Below are positions 1 through 12,400 of a DNA stretch of 64,000 bases, piece after piece. Below the pieces are notes generated by a model. That model saw only the letters and a list, made by a program, of their open reading frames with translations. It ran no database searches and was not told where the DNA came from. The stretch is from Brachypodium distachyon (lineage: Eukaryota > Streptophyta > Magnoliopsida > Poales > Poaceae). The position numbers and the translations under genes are program-made. The DNA lies in the NCBI RefSeq assembly GCF_000005505.3, contig NC_016131.3, positions 56,405,355 to 56,469,354 on the forward strand, read 5' to 3'. Every line of letters begins with the position of its first letter. Within the stretch, counting starts at the first letter, position 1.

Positions 1-1
1 C

Positions 2-253
2 GTGTTCCAAGTGAAGGCACTGCTGCACAACTGCTCCACGGAGGACACGTTTGTGATAGGCAATCTGAAGCACAAGGACTTGCATGGGCATGTGGTGAGC
101 TCTCAGGTGTATGGCGGAGTGGACGATGATGACCCGGATGATGCAGAGCAGGAAGAGATGGAAACCGACCCCGAAACTCCGGCCAACGGAAATGGCAACA
201 TCGTGGACGACGATATGGCGGAAGGCGACGAAGAGGCAACGCCATTGGAATGA
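2..253 (+). CDS. FANCD2: Fanconi anaemia group D2 protein homologue, C-terminal end (partial at 5')
   Basis: This is the last ~83 codons of a gene that starts before the window; the frame is open from base 2 to TGA at 251-253. FANCD2 is the nuclear partner of FANCI that is monoubiquitinated in interstrand-crosslink repair and meiotic recombination. The tail shows the family's C-terminal motif, a GNLKHKDLHG block preceded by a VKALL segment (compare GNLKNRDLQG in animal FANCD2). An acidic low-complexity tail rich in Asp and Glu follows and ends in EEATPLE. The ubiquitinated lysine and the solenoid lie outside the window, so nothing can be said about whether the gene is intact. The match rests on a short but distinctive motif recalled from the family. 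Confidence 0.8.
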   Translation: MFQVKALLHNCSTEDTFVIGNLKHKDLHGHVVSSQVYGGVDDDDPDDAEQEEMETDPETPANGNGNIVDDDMAEGDEEATPLE

Positions 254-660
254 CCGCATCTAGTACCAGTCTCCTAGTATAGCCCAATCCTGACTCCTGA
301 AAATTTTACACTTACAACATGTACATAGTACATTGCAGTTTTTTGCAGTGCACCGCCTTGTCCAGCTCCCATAGCAGAGTGGAATGACAATCCAGAAATG
401 TAGATCATGTGTTGCATAGAAATGTGAATTCTCAGTGAAGACCATATGTACAGATCACCACCCCATCTCATTTCTCAACAGCTTATACTGTATAACAAGC
501 AGTTTTTTCTGTTCTTGTCATTCCATAACCAAAAACCACAAGAGCAGAACACAAAGGAAGGCAGCACACATACATAGAGATGCAGATGCTAGAGCAGAGG
601 AAGAGACGAGTCCTAGCGCTGGCGTCGGAGGCGAGGAAGGAAGGCAACAGGGGCAGATCC
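254..660. other. 3' flanks of two converging genes
   Basis: This stretch carries the 3' untranslated regions of FANCD2 (+) and the OEP7-like gene (-), which end 407 bases apart. I see no RNA gene or repeat in it. The short open frames here and across the OEP7 gene are not supported. Confidence 0.5.
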
Positions 661-912
661 TCAGATGGCCTTGGCGGGCGCGGCGGCGGCGGCGGAGGCG
701 GCGGAGAGGTCGGCGAGGAGCGGCTCGGCGGCGGTGGAGCTGGCGTTGGCGTTGGCGGTGGGGGATGCGTCGTCGGGGTCGTAGTTGGGGTCGAGGGCGC
801 GGTCCATGGCGCGGCGGCCGGTCTCGAGGCAGGGCTTGCAGGCCATCTCGATGGTGATCCAGCCCAGCACCACCGCCGCGATCGCTATCACGGCCGTCAC
901 CACCGCCCCCAT
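661..912 (-). CDS. OEP7: Chloroplast outer envelope membrane protein of the OEP7 (7-kDa) type
   Basis: A single-exon frame of 83 codons, ATG at 912-910 and TGA at 663-661. Residues 1-22 form a hydrophobic segment, then come GWITIEMACKPCLE and a DPNYDPDD stretch. This matches the plant OEP7/OEP6 family: a signal-anchored outer-envelope protein with one N-terminal transmembrane helix and a conserved GW-IE-KP motif flanked by charged residues. These proteins insert directly in the plastid outer membrane without a cleavable transit peptide. I chose ATG 912 because it puts the membrane anchor at the N-terminus; the in-frame ATG at 1020 would add 36 residues unlike the family. The C-terminal ~35 residues are Ala/Ser-rich and longer than in dicot OEP7, which is common in GC-rich grass genes. 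Assignment is by motif only. Confidence 0.75.
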   Translation of the reverse strand: MGAVVTAVIAIAAVVLGWITIEMACKPCLETGRRAMDRALDPNYDPDDASPTANANASSTAAEPLLADLSAASAAAAAPAKAI

Positions 913-1371
913 CGGATCTCTCTCCCTTCGGCCGGCAAAGTATCCGATCTGGACGGAGGTTGATGACGACTGACAAGAAAGGAATGGCGTGGTTGCGGGA
1001 GTTGTCGGGTTGGCTGGCACCTGGCAGGCCGGCTGGGGTCGGGGTTCGGCCTGGTAGTGAGTAGGGTGGAGCTCATGGGCTCATGGGCTCATGGGCCTCA
1101 TGCCAGCGGGACTGCACGAACGGTTGGGCTGCTCTGCAAAATGGGCTAGATGGGCTGGACCTGGAGTACTTGCTAGAAGACGTCCAAGAGAATAAAGAGA
1201 CCACAGCTGCATGACAAAACCTCTTGGGTTTTGTTTGGATGTAGATATGGGAAGCAATGAATTGAATTGGGCACGTCAAGTTGATGGAGCTTGGCTTGAA
1301 AATTGACGCAAAGTGCTCAGGTTTAGGGAGTGTTTTGTAAGCGTAAACATGTGCATTGCATCTTCCCGTTT
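913..1371. other. OEP7 upstream region
   Basis: This is 5' flank of the minus-strand OEP7-like gene, GC-rich near the gene and then ordinary. A short tandem run of 'ctcatggg' sits near 1073-1100. No further gene is seen before the retrotransposon. Confidence 0.4.
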
Positions 1372-1376
1372 TAGAC
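1372..1376. repeat. Target-site duplication TAGAC, left copy
   Basis: TAGAC abuts the left LTR and is repeated exactly at 16046-16050 after the right LTR. This defines both ends of the retrotransposon insertion. Confidence 0.9.
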
Positions 1377-2195
1377 CGTCGGGGGGATGATCCCGGATAG
1401 AGTCATGACGACACAACTATAGCCGAGATGACGTGGGCAAAGCCGGTATGGTTTTGTATGCCGGCATCGTAGAGTCAAACTAACACTAAGCCGGCGTCCT
1501 GGAGGTATGCTGGCATGACTGCACTGTTTTATGAGTTTGTAGAATAAGAACGAACAGCTTGATCTCGGCAATGGCCGAGATCTCTCAACGGTATTATTCT
1601 GACCACGCGGTACAAAGTAAAGCAACGCCATCATTATCTTAGAAAAAGCGGTCAGCGCCTACGTACCGGCGCCAGGCGACTGCAGAGAGGAAGCACCGAA
1701 AGAGAATCTCTGACGAAAGCCGGCCGAGGATAGCGGTACTTTCTACAGGGCACCGGAGAAAAGTAAAGTTGTCTTGTCCCCTACGGTGCTACCGGGAGGG
1801 AACCAAGCTGCGTGCCCGGCGGGGCCCAAGGAAGATGACGTTAGACTCGGCCCACATGTCAGTGTGACATGGACGGCTTATAAATAAAACCTTACCCCTC
1901 TCAAGAGGACAGAGAGTGCACTTAGACATCTAGGGTTTTCCCCTTCTTCTTCTTCTTCTTCCTCAAGAATACAGCTCAAGGTGCGTCATTGTAAAGCTGT
2001 TCTATCCCGGCCAATACAAGAAAGCAGGAGTAACCATTTTATCTCGACAAGAGGGCTCCGAATCTGGGTAGATCCGTGTGTGCTAGTGTAATTTGTGCGT
2101 GTTTTCCTTCACATCCTCCCTCCTCCGAATCCTCCATCGGCCATCGGCCCCAAGTTAAGCCATTCTATGGCATCTGCCGTGACACCACCACGACA
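1377..2195 (+). repeat. Left (5') LTR
   Basis: It pairs with 15230-16045 along its whole length. The right copy begins TGTCG and both end CGACA; the left copy begins CGTCG, so its first T has mutated. A TATA box lies at 1879-1886 and a (CTT)n tract near 1944-1965. Confidence 0.9.
1879..1886 (+). promoter_or_regulatory. LTR TATA box
   Basis: TATAAATA in the left LTR is matched by TATAAATA at 15732-15739 in the right LTR. It is the expected core promoter for genomic RNA of the element. Confidence 0.6.
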
Positions 2196-2196
2196 G

Positions 2197-2214
2197 TTGG
2201 CGCCCACCGTGGGA
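2197..2214 (+). promoter_or_regulatory. Putative primer-binding site
   Basis: TTGGCGCCCACCGTGGGA begins two bases after the LTR end. TGGCGCC at this place is the usual start of the tRNA-primed minus-strand site in this type of plant element. I did not identify the tRNA. Confidence 0.5.
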
Positions 2215-2362
2215 CCAGTAGCGGTGCTGGCTGGAGTTTTCATTCGGACGGCAAGCTTCCTCGTCACCGGAGAGCGCATGGTCTCCAGTTTGGTCCAGAG
2301 ATTCGGCTCTCTGGGCTTCATCGACAACAACGCAGGCTGCTTCAACGGCGCACCACTTCCCT

Positions 2363-4606
2363 ATGCAGGCCGCTTCATCAACTTCGGCATGCACGAGGTT
2401 TATGTTGCTACTAACAATCCCTGCAGGTGGTGATGGCCGAAGATCCCCCCGCCATCTGCACGGTTCATGCCGGCACGTCGACTGCCCCGCTGACCGTGTG
2501 GAGGTCATGGTGACGGCTCATGGCATCGATGCGGGAAGAGACGCTGCAGGAAGTGGCGCGGTCCCAACCAAGTCCGGCAGAACGGCGAAGCTCCCCTTGG
2601 AGAAGCCGGAGAACGTCGTCGCTCAAGCCGGCACATCGGCTCTGCCGCCGAAGCCAACTCGGATCCAGGCCTCCATCGAACGGCTGACCTCGTCGGTAGC
2701 GTCGAACGCTAACCCGGCCCAGCTGCAGGCGGAGTTGGAGTTGGAGAGACAGAAGCTGCTGAAGGAAGCAGTCGACGTCACTCACGCTCGACAATAGCTC
2801 GACATCTCGCTCTGTGAGTATAACAAAGCCCATGGCCTTAGTTCTACTGCGTTTACTAACCCTAGCAGAGTTGGGGAAGTGCGCAACCGCGGCAAGAACT
2901 TGAATGCCGAGATGACAAGAGATGGCAGGGGTGTGCCAGCAGTGTCGGCAAGTTTTTCCTCGGCACTGAAGCCGAAATACAATACCCCTATCAAAAATCT
3001 CAAAGCTGCCGAGGCTGCGGCTGAGGAGTTGCCGAATCTTACGGGAGAGGCACTTCGGCAGCAACAGCTCCGTGTGAAAGAGCTGCTTCAAACAGCTAAC
3101 GAGCAGAATGAGGCGTATATGAGAATGCACGGCAAACCCGGTGCATCTCAGGTCATTCACTCGGCTGCAGATGCCGGTGGTCGTGTTGACAAGCAAGCGT
3201 CCTCACCTGGTGGCAAATGGGACAAAAGCGTAAACTCTGGCCGGAATAAGCAGCTGGAGCGTTATGACCCGGGTCTGGCAGAGAAACAGATAGTCAGAAG
3301 GGTTGATGATAGCCAGAGTGACCTGCGTCCTGCCGACAATCGCCAAGACCAGCAAGAACGTTACTCGTTCGATCATGGACACCGACCTCGGGGTCCGGCA
3401 CCCAATACTGCTGCAGGTCAGCAGGGTGTCGGGCGTAACCCCTCGTATCGAGGTGAAGATCGCCGGTATGATCGTTACGATGATGGGTACTCGGTTATGG
3501 ACGACGAGGGTTATATCAGGCGAGAGCGTGACAATCTTGGCCCGCTCGGAGCCCGGGTTGGGAACAGACAAGTATCACCTCTGGATGCCCGACATCGGCT
3601 TGACAGAATCTATCTGTCCGAGCTTCTGGAGGAGCAAGGCCCTCCAGGACCGTGTTGCTTTGCGCATCGGATCATGAGGGAGAGACCAGCCCCGGGTTTC
3701 CAGCTGCCCAGGGGTACGAGAACGTATGACGGCAGCACTAAGTCGAAAGATTGGCTGGAAGACTATGTCACGGCAGTGAGCGTGGCAGGCAGCAACGGCA
3801 GATGGGCGGTACGCTATGTACCCCATATGCTGGTAGGGCCGGCAAGGATACGGCTGAACAACTTGCCAGAAGGCAGCATCAATTGCTGGATAGACTTCGA
3901 TGAAGCCTTTGTCAGCAATTTCACTAGCACTTACAAGAGGCCAAATCGTCCTCAAGAGTTGTCCATGTGCAAGCAAAGAGACAACGAGACTGACCGGGAT
4001 TACCTGACAAGGTGAAACAATCTCCACAATTCCTACGAAGGGATAGTGTAATCGCAAGCCATAGTGTGGTTTGCCCAAGGATGCCGACACGGCAGCATGT
4101 TGTAGCAGAAGCTACAAAGAGAGATGCTGGCCACTTTGTCTGAGATGATCAGAATCGCCAACATGTATGCGCTTCGCGTTCCGACTCAGCCATCGCTGAT
4201 GCCGGGAAAACCACAAAGGGAGCAGCCGACATACAATCCTGCCGGGGCATTCCGGAGGAACGATCATCAAGATCATCGCAACAAGAGGAGAGATGATAGG
4301 CCGGATTACCGGTATGGGCCTGCCCATGTCGCCGCAATTCAGGATCAACCTGATGCCGGCTCCAGCCAGCGTCAGAAAACAGGAAATCAGCAATGGGTCA
4401 AGAAGGGAGAACAAGAGAAGCCCTGGCAGGATAAGCCGAAGTATACGTTTGAGGTGATGTTGGATCAGCCTTGTCGTTTTCACACGACTAACCCCAACAA
4501 GCCGGCGAACCACACAACGCGGCAATGCAGCTGGATGCAGCGGGCCGAGAAGGGCGAAGCAAGTCGGTTGCCCCCTCCTCCACCGCTCACAAGTGCAAAC
4601 GCATAA
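2363..4606 (+). pseudogene. Retrotransposon gag remnant
   Basis: One reading frame runs through this region but is broken by stops at 2795-2797, 4013-4015 and twice more between 4045 and 4105. The conserved capsid block of plant retrotransposon gag is recognisable around 3690-4015 (TYDGSTKSKDWLEDY, then IDFDEAFVSNF, then NETDRDYLTR). The downstream part ends in a CRFH...HTTRQC motif at about 4470-4530, the metal-binding-like box typical of this lineage. The stop at 4013 falls where relatives have Trp (TGG to TGA), and others look like CAA or CAG to stop, as expected from cytosine deamination. The true start is unclear. Confidence 0.8.
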
Positions 4607-4644
4607 TCCGGGGACCCCCTTAGGCAAATAATGCTGTCAACCAG

Positions 4645-7600
4645 GTGGAAGAACGAGAAATCCCGGGGTATGCCGGAAGAAATGAGTACAAGGAGCATCA
4701 CCAGAGCTACATGATTTTCATCATTGAGCCTACTGAGAAGCAAAGTCAGCGCAGGCGAGAGATGGAGGTCAATGCTGTTATGCTGGCTGTTCCAAAGTTC
4801 ATGTATTGGTCGGAGCAGGAGATCAGCTGGAACCGGGCAGACCATCCCAAAGTTATGCCCAATCCTGGCGGATATGCCCTGGTGGTTGATCCAACACTCA
4901 TCGGGCCCGACATTAACGTCAAGTTCACTCGAGTTTTCATTGATAATGGAAGGAGCATCAATATCCTGTACCGGGACACGATGCTTAAGCTCGGCATTAC
5001 TGATAACATGCTTGAGCCCAGCCGAACTACCTTTCACGATATTGTGCCAGGAGTGTCTTGTGCCCCGGTAGGCAAGATCCGAGTGGACGTCTTATTCGGC
5101 ACCTGGAAGAACTGTTGGACCAAAAACCTAGTGTTCGAGGTGGTGGACCTTAGCAGTCCGTACCATGCGCTACTTGGCAGAGCCAAGTTCATGGCTACTA
5201 CTCACACTGGTTATCTGAAGATGAAGATGCCGGGACCAAATGGTACCATAACTATCACTGGCAACTACAAACGCTCAATGGAATATGCAGCGGCTGGGTC
5301 TGCTTTGGCCGAGTCACTGGTCATCGTTGGCGAGAAGAAGAAGTTACAAGAAGCTGTTGCGATGGCTCAGGCGGCACAAATTGGCCTATCGGCTATGACC
5401 AATCCCCATGGAAGTGTGGCCTTTCAGGCAGCCAAGGAGACAAAGAAAGTACAGGTCGACGGCGAGTTCCCGGACCGCACCGTAATCATTGGTGCCGGCC
5501 TTGGAGAGAAATAGGAAGGCGAGCTCAGCAGCTTCCTCCGTGAGAATCGGGATATCTTCGCATGGTCAACTCAAGACCTGCCAGGTGTGCCGAGGGAGTT
5601 GGCTGAGCACTCATTACATGTCAGACCATACGTAAGACCGGTGAAGCAGCCCCTTCGACGTTTCGCCGACGACAGAAGGAAAGTCATATCGGAAGAGGTG
5701 TCCCGACTTCTAGCTGCCAGCTTTAATTATCATGGAAGTGTTGCATCCCGACTGGCTGGCAAACCCGGGCATGGTCGAGAAGAAGAAAGACGACCCAACT
5801 GCTGCCAAGGTGTGGCGCATGTGTATCGACTACACCAGCCTAAACAAGGCAAGTCCCAAAGATCCATCTCCGTTACCTCGGATCAATCAAGTGATCGACT
5901 CCATGCCGGGTGTGAGTTGCTGTCTTTTGTAGACGCGTACTCTGGTTTCCACCAGATACCACTGAACCCTAATGATCAAATAAAGACATCATTTATCACC
6001 CCGTTCGGGGCTTATTGCTATCGCACTATGCCGTTCGGTTTGAGAAATGCAGGGGCCACTTATCAAAGGTGCATGCAGAAATGCTTGCACGATCAACTCG
6101 GTAAAAATGTGCAGGTATAGGTCGACGATGTCATCATAAAAACCAAGGAAAGCGCCACGCTCCTGGATGATATCCGGGAAACATTCGCAAATCTGAGGAG
6201 ATTCCGAATGAAACTGAACCTGGCCAAATGCACATTCGGTGTGCCGGCAGGAAAATTGCTTGGGTTCCTGGTATCAAGCCAAGGTATAGAAACGAACCAT
6301 GTGAAAATTGCCGCTACAGAAAGAATGAAATTGCCAAAGTGCCTCAAAGATGTGCAAAAGTTCACTGGGTGCCTAGCATCACTGAGTCGTTTCATTAGTC
6401 GGCTGGGTGAAAAGGCTATGCCCTTATACCAGCTGATGAAGAAAACCGACAAATTTGTGTGGATGCCACAGGCTGACCTAGCTTTTCAAGAGCTGAAGAA
6501 GATGATTGCTATGGCACCAATATTAGCCTCGCTGATGGAGAAGGAGCCTATGTTGTTATACATAGCAGCAACGAACCAAGTCGTTAGTGCCGTGATCGTA
6601 GTGGAAAGGGATGAAAACGGCAAATCGGTGCAGAGGCTGGTATATTACTTGAGGAAGGTGTTATCGTCGTCTAAGCAGAATTATCCCCACTACATGAAAA
6701 TGGCGTATGGCGTATATATGGCGGCAAAAAAGCTAAAGCATTACTTTGAGACACATCAGATCCGAGTTATATGTGAGGCGCCCATCTTGGAAATCATGAG
6801 TAACAAAGACGCGAGCGGCCGAGTCGCAAAATGGGCTGTCGAGTTGGCACCCTATGCGCTGCAGTACGACAGACGGAATGCCGTGAAATCTCAGACTTTG
6901 GCGGATTTCTTGGTGGATTGGGCCGAGATGGAGTATGAACCACCGCCCCCGGAAACTAACTACTGGAAAATGCATTTTGACGGCTCTAAAATGAAAAGTG
7001 GGCTTGGTGCCGGCACAGTTCTAACCTCGCCTAAGCGCGACCAACTTAGGTACGTGTTGCCAATTCACTTCGCAGCATCCAACAATGTTGCCGAGTATGA
7101 GCCACTTGTGCACGGACTGGAAATGGCAAAAGAAATTGGGGTCCGCCGGATTCAATGCTTTGGTGATTCCGATCTGGTCGTCCAGCAAGCTTTCGGTAAC
7201 TGGGATGCACTGGACGCCAACATGGCACTATACCGGTTCCATGTTCAGAAGATCAGTGGCCACTTCGAAGGGTGTGAATTTCACCATATACCTAGGGCAA
7301 AAAATGAGGCAGCCGACACATTGTCGAAACTCGGCTCAACACGACAGGCTATTCCGGCTGGTGTGGCGTTAGAGCATTTACGCAAACCATCCATCAAGCC
7401 ATCACCAAAATCGGAGTCGATATTTATCCCGCGCAGAGACCGACGTCACCCCCATGGACGTTGACAGTGGCAAAAGTTCCAGTAACCCGGGGACTGAGTG
7501 CCTTAATTCGGCAGAAGCAATGGCGGTTGAGCCAATGGATATAGATGTATCGGATGAGCCGGTCTTCACTACTCGTCCTGTGCCGGTTTGGGCGCAACCG

Positions 7601-8854
7601 ATAATGTCTTACCTCAGAGATGAGAATCTCCCGGAAGAGGAAGTGTCGACAAGACAAATTCAGAGAAGGGCGAAGGCATGCACCATCATCAATGGCGAGC
7701 TTTACAAGAGGAGCGTCACTAACGTCCTACAGCGATGCGTCGAGCCGGAAGAAGGGCAAGCAATACTCCGGGAAATTCATCAGGGGGAGTGTGGCCATCA
7801 TGCATCTTCAACAACGCTAGTGGGCAAAGTTTTCCGACATGGTTTCTACTGGCCGAGTGCACTGCAGGAAGCAGAAAACATAGTCAGGAAGTGTAACGGC
7901 TGTCAGAGATACGCCAACAAAATTCATATGCCGGCGTCCGAGCTCAAGACTATTCCAATCACTTGGCCATTTGCTGTTTGGTGTCTGGATATGGTGGGAC
8001 CGTTCAAGCGGGCGCGAGGTGGCATGACGCATATCCTGGTTATGGTCGACAAGTTCACCAAATGGATTGAGGTGAAGCCGATAAAAAAGTGTGACGGCAA
8101 AACCGCGGTGTCATTTCTGAAGGATATCATCTTGAGATATGGGTATCCGCACAGTATCATCACGGATAATGGGACGAACTTCGCGGAGGGACCTTTCGCG
8201 TGATTCTGCGCGGAGAAGGAAATCCGGCTGGATATTGCTTCCGTAGCACATCCTCAATCCAATGGACAAGTTGAAAGAGCAAACGACATGCTTTTAGTCG
8301 GCATAAAACCTCGGCTAATTGAGCCACTGGAACGTACTCTGGGATGCTGGCTGGACGAACTCCTGGCCGTGCTATGGAGTCTCAGGATGACACCCAATCG
8401 CTCTACAGGCTACACGTCATTCTTCCTTGTATACGGGGCGGAAACTGTCGTACCAGCCGACATTGAACATGACTCTCCATGAGTAACCATGTATACGGAA
8501 GCCGAGGTAAAAGAGGCCCGAGAAAATGATGTCGATTTGCTCGAAGAAGCACGAGAATTGATTTTATCTCGGATGGCCATCTATCAACAGCACCTAAGGC
8601 GTTATCACAGCCGAAAGGTCAGCCCGCGAGTATTCCGGGAAGGAGATCTTGTCCTCCGACTTGTGCAGCGCACAGCCGGCATGCACAAACTATCACCTCC
8701 ATGGGAAGGACCCTTCATTGTGAGCAAAGCGCTCCGCAATGATTTCTACTATCTTATAGATGCAGAAGATCCCAAGGCGAACAAGATGGACCAGTCAGGT
8801 GAGGAGACCAAGAAGTCATGGAATGTAGCTTTGCTTCGTCCGTTCTATACTTGA
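4645..8854 (+). pseudogene. Retrotransposon pol remnant (protease, RT, RNase H x2, integrase)
   Basis: Protease lies around 4900-5300, with IDNGRSINILY at the active-site position. RT follows from ~5587, with FVDAYSGFHQIPL and MPFGLRNAGATYQ. The YVDD catalytic box at 6118-6129 has its Tyr codon replaced by TAG. RT-linked RNase H lies around 6480-6900; a second RNase H runs from about 6960 (HFDGSKMKSGLGAG) to 7340. Integrase from about 7640 shows the HHCC zinc finger (H, H, CNGC) and the core with LDMVGPF and IITDNGTNF, continuing to a chromatin-side C-terminus ending at TGA 8852-8854. Damage: stops at 5512, 6118, 8201 and 8480, a frame change and return between about 5730 and 5930, and another frame change near 7454. 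It cannot make a working polyprotein. Confidence 0.9.
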
Positions 8855-9480
8855 AAGCTGAGTATTTGTATCGTTTTTTCCTTATGCTGAATGTTTTAAG
8901 ACAATGAAATTATCCGCCGGGTTCTTAAAAGAAACTCGGGGACTTCCATATCGTTTAAGTGCTGTATTGCAATTATCTTTCGCGTGTCAGCATGGCTTAG
9001 TTGTGTAATCTTATGTCGGTTTAGTAATGTGTCGGTGTTGAAAATCCACTCAATGACTTCGCTGCTGACCGCAACTCGGCTTCATGGCAAGCTAGAGACG
9101 GGTATAAAATAACCGAACACATGAAGAATGATTGCGGAAACAAGCAATAAAGCGATCCAAGATGCACATTATTTTAACTCGGCATTTCTTTCTTAACTTG
9201 ATTATTGCCGAGCGAATTTGCCGAGTCACTTTTTTCGAAAGGTGGTTTTATCACTTTGCGATTCATACGTCGAACGCCTGTAAGGCAGACAAAAGAACCA
9301 AAGTCATAAAATTTCATTAAGAGAAAAAATGAACTCGGGGACTCGGTCGGGAATTCGATAAACAAAAGACTTGATTAAGTTAAAAATATTGTGCCTTGCA
9401 AAAAAAAAGTATGATATCTCGGTTACATTTGCACCCGGCATTCTGGGGATCTGATAATTCTAAAGTTTTTTCTAACTAAG
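8855..9480. other. Non-coding spacer between pol and the antisense gene
   Basis: This AT-richer stretch lies between the tail of pol (+) and the tail of the minus-strand gene. It probably holds the 3' end signals of both. Retrotransposon-style phrases such as 'ctcggggac' recur. Nothing else is seen. Confidence 0.5.
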
Positions 9481-12400
9481 CTAAGAAGAGACGGAGGGGT
9501 TGGAGCCAGAACTCGGCGCATCCGTCGCGGTGGCGGCCGACTCCACAGAAGCTTCCTCGTCCGCTGCTTCTTCGCCTCCGTCCGTCATCTCGGCTTCGGC
9601 TTCAGATGTCGGGCCCTCCACAAACATATGCACATCGGCATACTGGATGAAGGAGTAAGCCCGCTCTTTGCGCTTGGCGACTAGCTCGGGATCCGTGAGG
9701 TAAGGGGAGCCGACACGCATCAACTGCAGCACGTCGAGGTTAATGTCGTCGTACCAAGACAGTACGAACGAGAAGGCCTCTTTAGCGCCGATGTGTGCGG
9801 CCGACTCCCGCCAGTCACTCAACCGAGATTCCACCTCCAGCAAGCGCTTGGCCAGCTCCGGGATGTCCGTCGGAGCTTCTTCTCCCGACCACAACGCGCG
9901 AAAGGCCCAGATGCCGGCATTCAGCATGTTGACGCCGAATGACTTGAGTGGCTTGACCCGGCTCACAATGCTCACCAGGTAGTCCACCAAGTCATACTCG
10001 TACGGCACCCCTGCTGCTGCTGCAGGATCCCTCTTTCGGCGGGCCGCCCTCACGGCCGCTTGGGCACTCTCGAGGGATTGGGGGAAGAATTCTAGCAAAG
10101 ACAGGCAAATAGTAGTGAGTCTCGGCACTATATTGTTATTACCCGGACAAATGATCAGATGAAGAAATTGCAACAAGGCGACTTACTTGTCAGCATATTG
10201 TCAATCTTGATGAGCTCGTGCCGGATGACCTTGAACAGCTCGGTCTTCTCGGCATCCTCTAACTCGGCGGCAGTGGCACGGGTCTCGAGTTGGACAACTA
10301 GACCCTTGCACTTTTTCACCTCACTTTCCAGGCGGATCTTCTCATCGGCCTAGGAAGAGAGGGCCGAGGTGAGTTGGCCCTCCTCGGTTTGGTGCGCCTC
10401 GGCCTGCGCCGCAATCTGCGCCTGCAGCCGGGTCACTTCTTCCCGATGCTGCTCCGCCAACCGAGTCTTCTCATCTGTTTAGCATACATATGTTACAGAG
10501 GATGATATCTAATATGGATAAAACCCGGAATAAGGATGAAATGATACCTTGGACCTCGGCGACGCGCTTCAGCAGCTCCGGTACTTTAGCGTTATCCTCG
10601 GCTGTGAACAAGAGCAAGTGTTAGTCTTCGCAGAGCATTGATACTCAGACAAAGGTTTTATTCCGGTGAAATATACTTACTCTGGCTCTCACGCTCAGCC
10701 TTCAGCCCCTTGTGTGCTGCCGCCAGCTTGTTGTACTTGGCTAGAAGCCCCTTGAAGGCGGTGGTGCGCTTATTCATGCAGAGCTACAAAACAGTGATTC
10801 ACAGTTAAGTTTACTGCAACGGGAAATTAACGGTTGAATCTCGAGGAATAAGTGTCTGAAGTTTCTAAGCTTCAGTCCGACTATTCTAAACCCGGTCTGA
10901 ATCTCGGGGAGTAAGTGTCTGAAGTTTCTAAGTTTCAGGCTGACTATTCTAAACCCGGCCTAAATCTCGAGGAATAAGTGTCTGAAGTATTCTAAGCTTC
11001 AGGCCGACTATTCTAAACCTGGCCTGAATCTTAGGGAATAAGTGTCTGAAGTTTCTAAGCTTCAGGCCGACTATTCTAAACCCGGCCTGAATCTCAGGGA
11101 ATAGGTGTTTGAAGTTTTATGAGATAAGCTTCATGCCGACTATTTTCTACTCACCCTAAACCTCAGGGACTAGGAGTATGGATACTATACTGGAATTAGA
11201 AGTTAGAAGTTTTTTAAGGAATTCTTCGTACCTCGGTAGCTCGGCTGGTCTCAAACAAGGCCACCCTTGCTTGATACATCCGGGCCGACACCGACTCCAG
11301 AGTTGCAGCTGGTGGAGGTCCCACCAAGGGGCTTTGCCGCGCCGACTGGAGGGTGCCGGAGGTCACCTCGTAGTGGTCAGCGTTGTTCCAGTCCATCACG
11401 AACTGGCCCAACGACCCCCAGCTGTGCCCGCTGGTTGTCCGGAGGGGAACTCCCTGCTGCCTTCCGGAAGGTTGCGGACCAGTCGAACCCGGAGCCGCCG
11501 ATCCTGCTGCGGCAGCGGGGCCTTTAGCCTTCTTGGCCTGTGCGGCAGCAAGTTGGGCGGCTTCCGGCTGCGATGGAGACGAAGGCGGCGTCGGAGTCGG
11601 CTGCGGTCCTTGGGGTTCCTGGGGACCCGTTGCCAGCTGCCGTGGCGTCTTCGAGGACTGCGGCTCCGTCGACGTCTCGACTGCGGCCGAGGGTGCCGAG
11701 GCTCCGGCCGCAGGAGTCTCCGTCTGGCCGACGACCGTGGCGTCGACGCTCGGGCCGATATCTCGACAGGGGATGTCGGATCCACGGCGGTTTCGGCACC
11801 ACCCGTGGCCGGGTTTGAAACCTCGGCACGGGAAGACAGAGCCGCCTAGATCTCAGAAGCAATGCACGTCTGAGATTGCGTGGCCGTCAGAGCCTCCCTG
11901 CATAAGTAAAAGTTAGATGCTTGCTTGACAACAAAAGAAGAAAATCGACATCAGCGATTGAGGCAATATTGGCCTTACCCGGCGATCAGGGGCTTGGGCT
12001 TGGGTCCACGAGCCGCAGTTTTCTTCCGCTTCACATTCTGCAGAAGAGCTTTCTCGGCGGCGCGCTTCGAGACTACGCGCTTCTCCCGGACCGGCGCCGC
12101 AGCGGCACCTGCGTCCGATGCCTCAGCGGCAGGCTCACCCGAATCGGCTGATTCCGGGATAGAGCAAAAATGAATACTTTGCTAACAAGTATTGTTGAGA
12201 ATTACAAGAAGATGTTGGAGATCCTTACATTCGGTACGGCGAGGGATGGCATGGGCGATCGGCATGAAGTCCTCCGAGTCTGGATCTTCAGCGTCGATAG
12301 ACCTGCGCGGGGCGCGAAACGTTTGTCCGAGGAATTCCCGTCTTCGTTTCGCTGAAGAGAGAACCTCTGCACAAAGGAGTCAGATTGAGCCGAGATAAGT

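Noticed and set aside
435..1020. Several overlapping open frames on both strands around the OEP7-like gene
   Set aside because: They are GC-driven shadows; only the 912-661 frame has family motifs.
2465..3196. 243-codon minus-strand frame opposite gag
   Set aside because: It lies wholly opposite the gag reading frame and its translation has no recognisable domain. It is a mirror of gag codon bias.
10836..11165. Regularly repeated units as a CRISPR array
   Set aside because: Units are contiguous without distinct spacers, and the DNA is plant nuclear.
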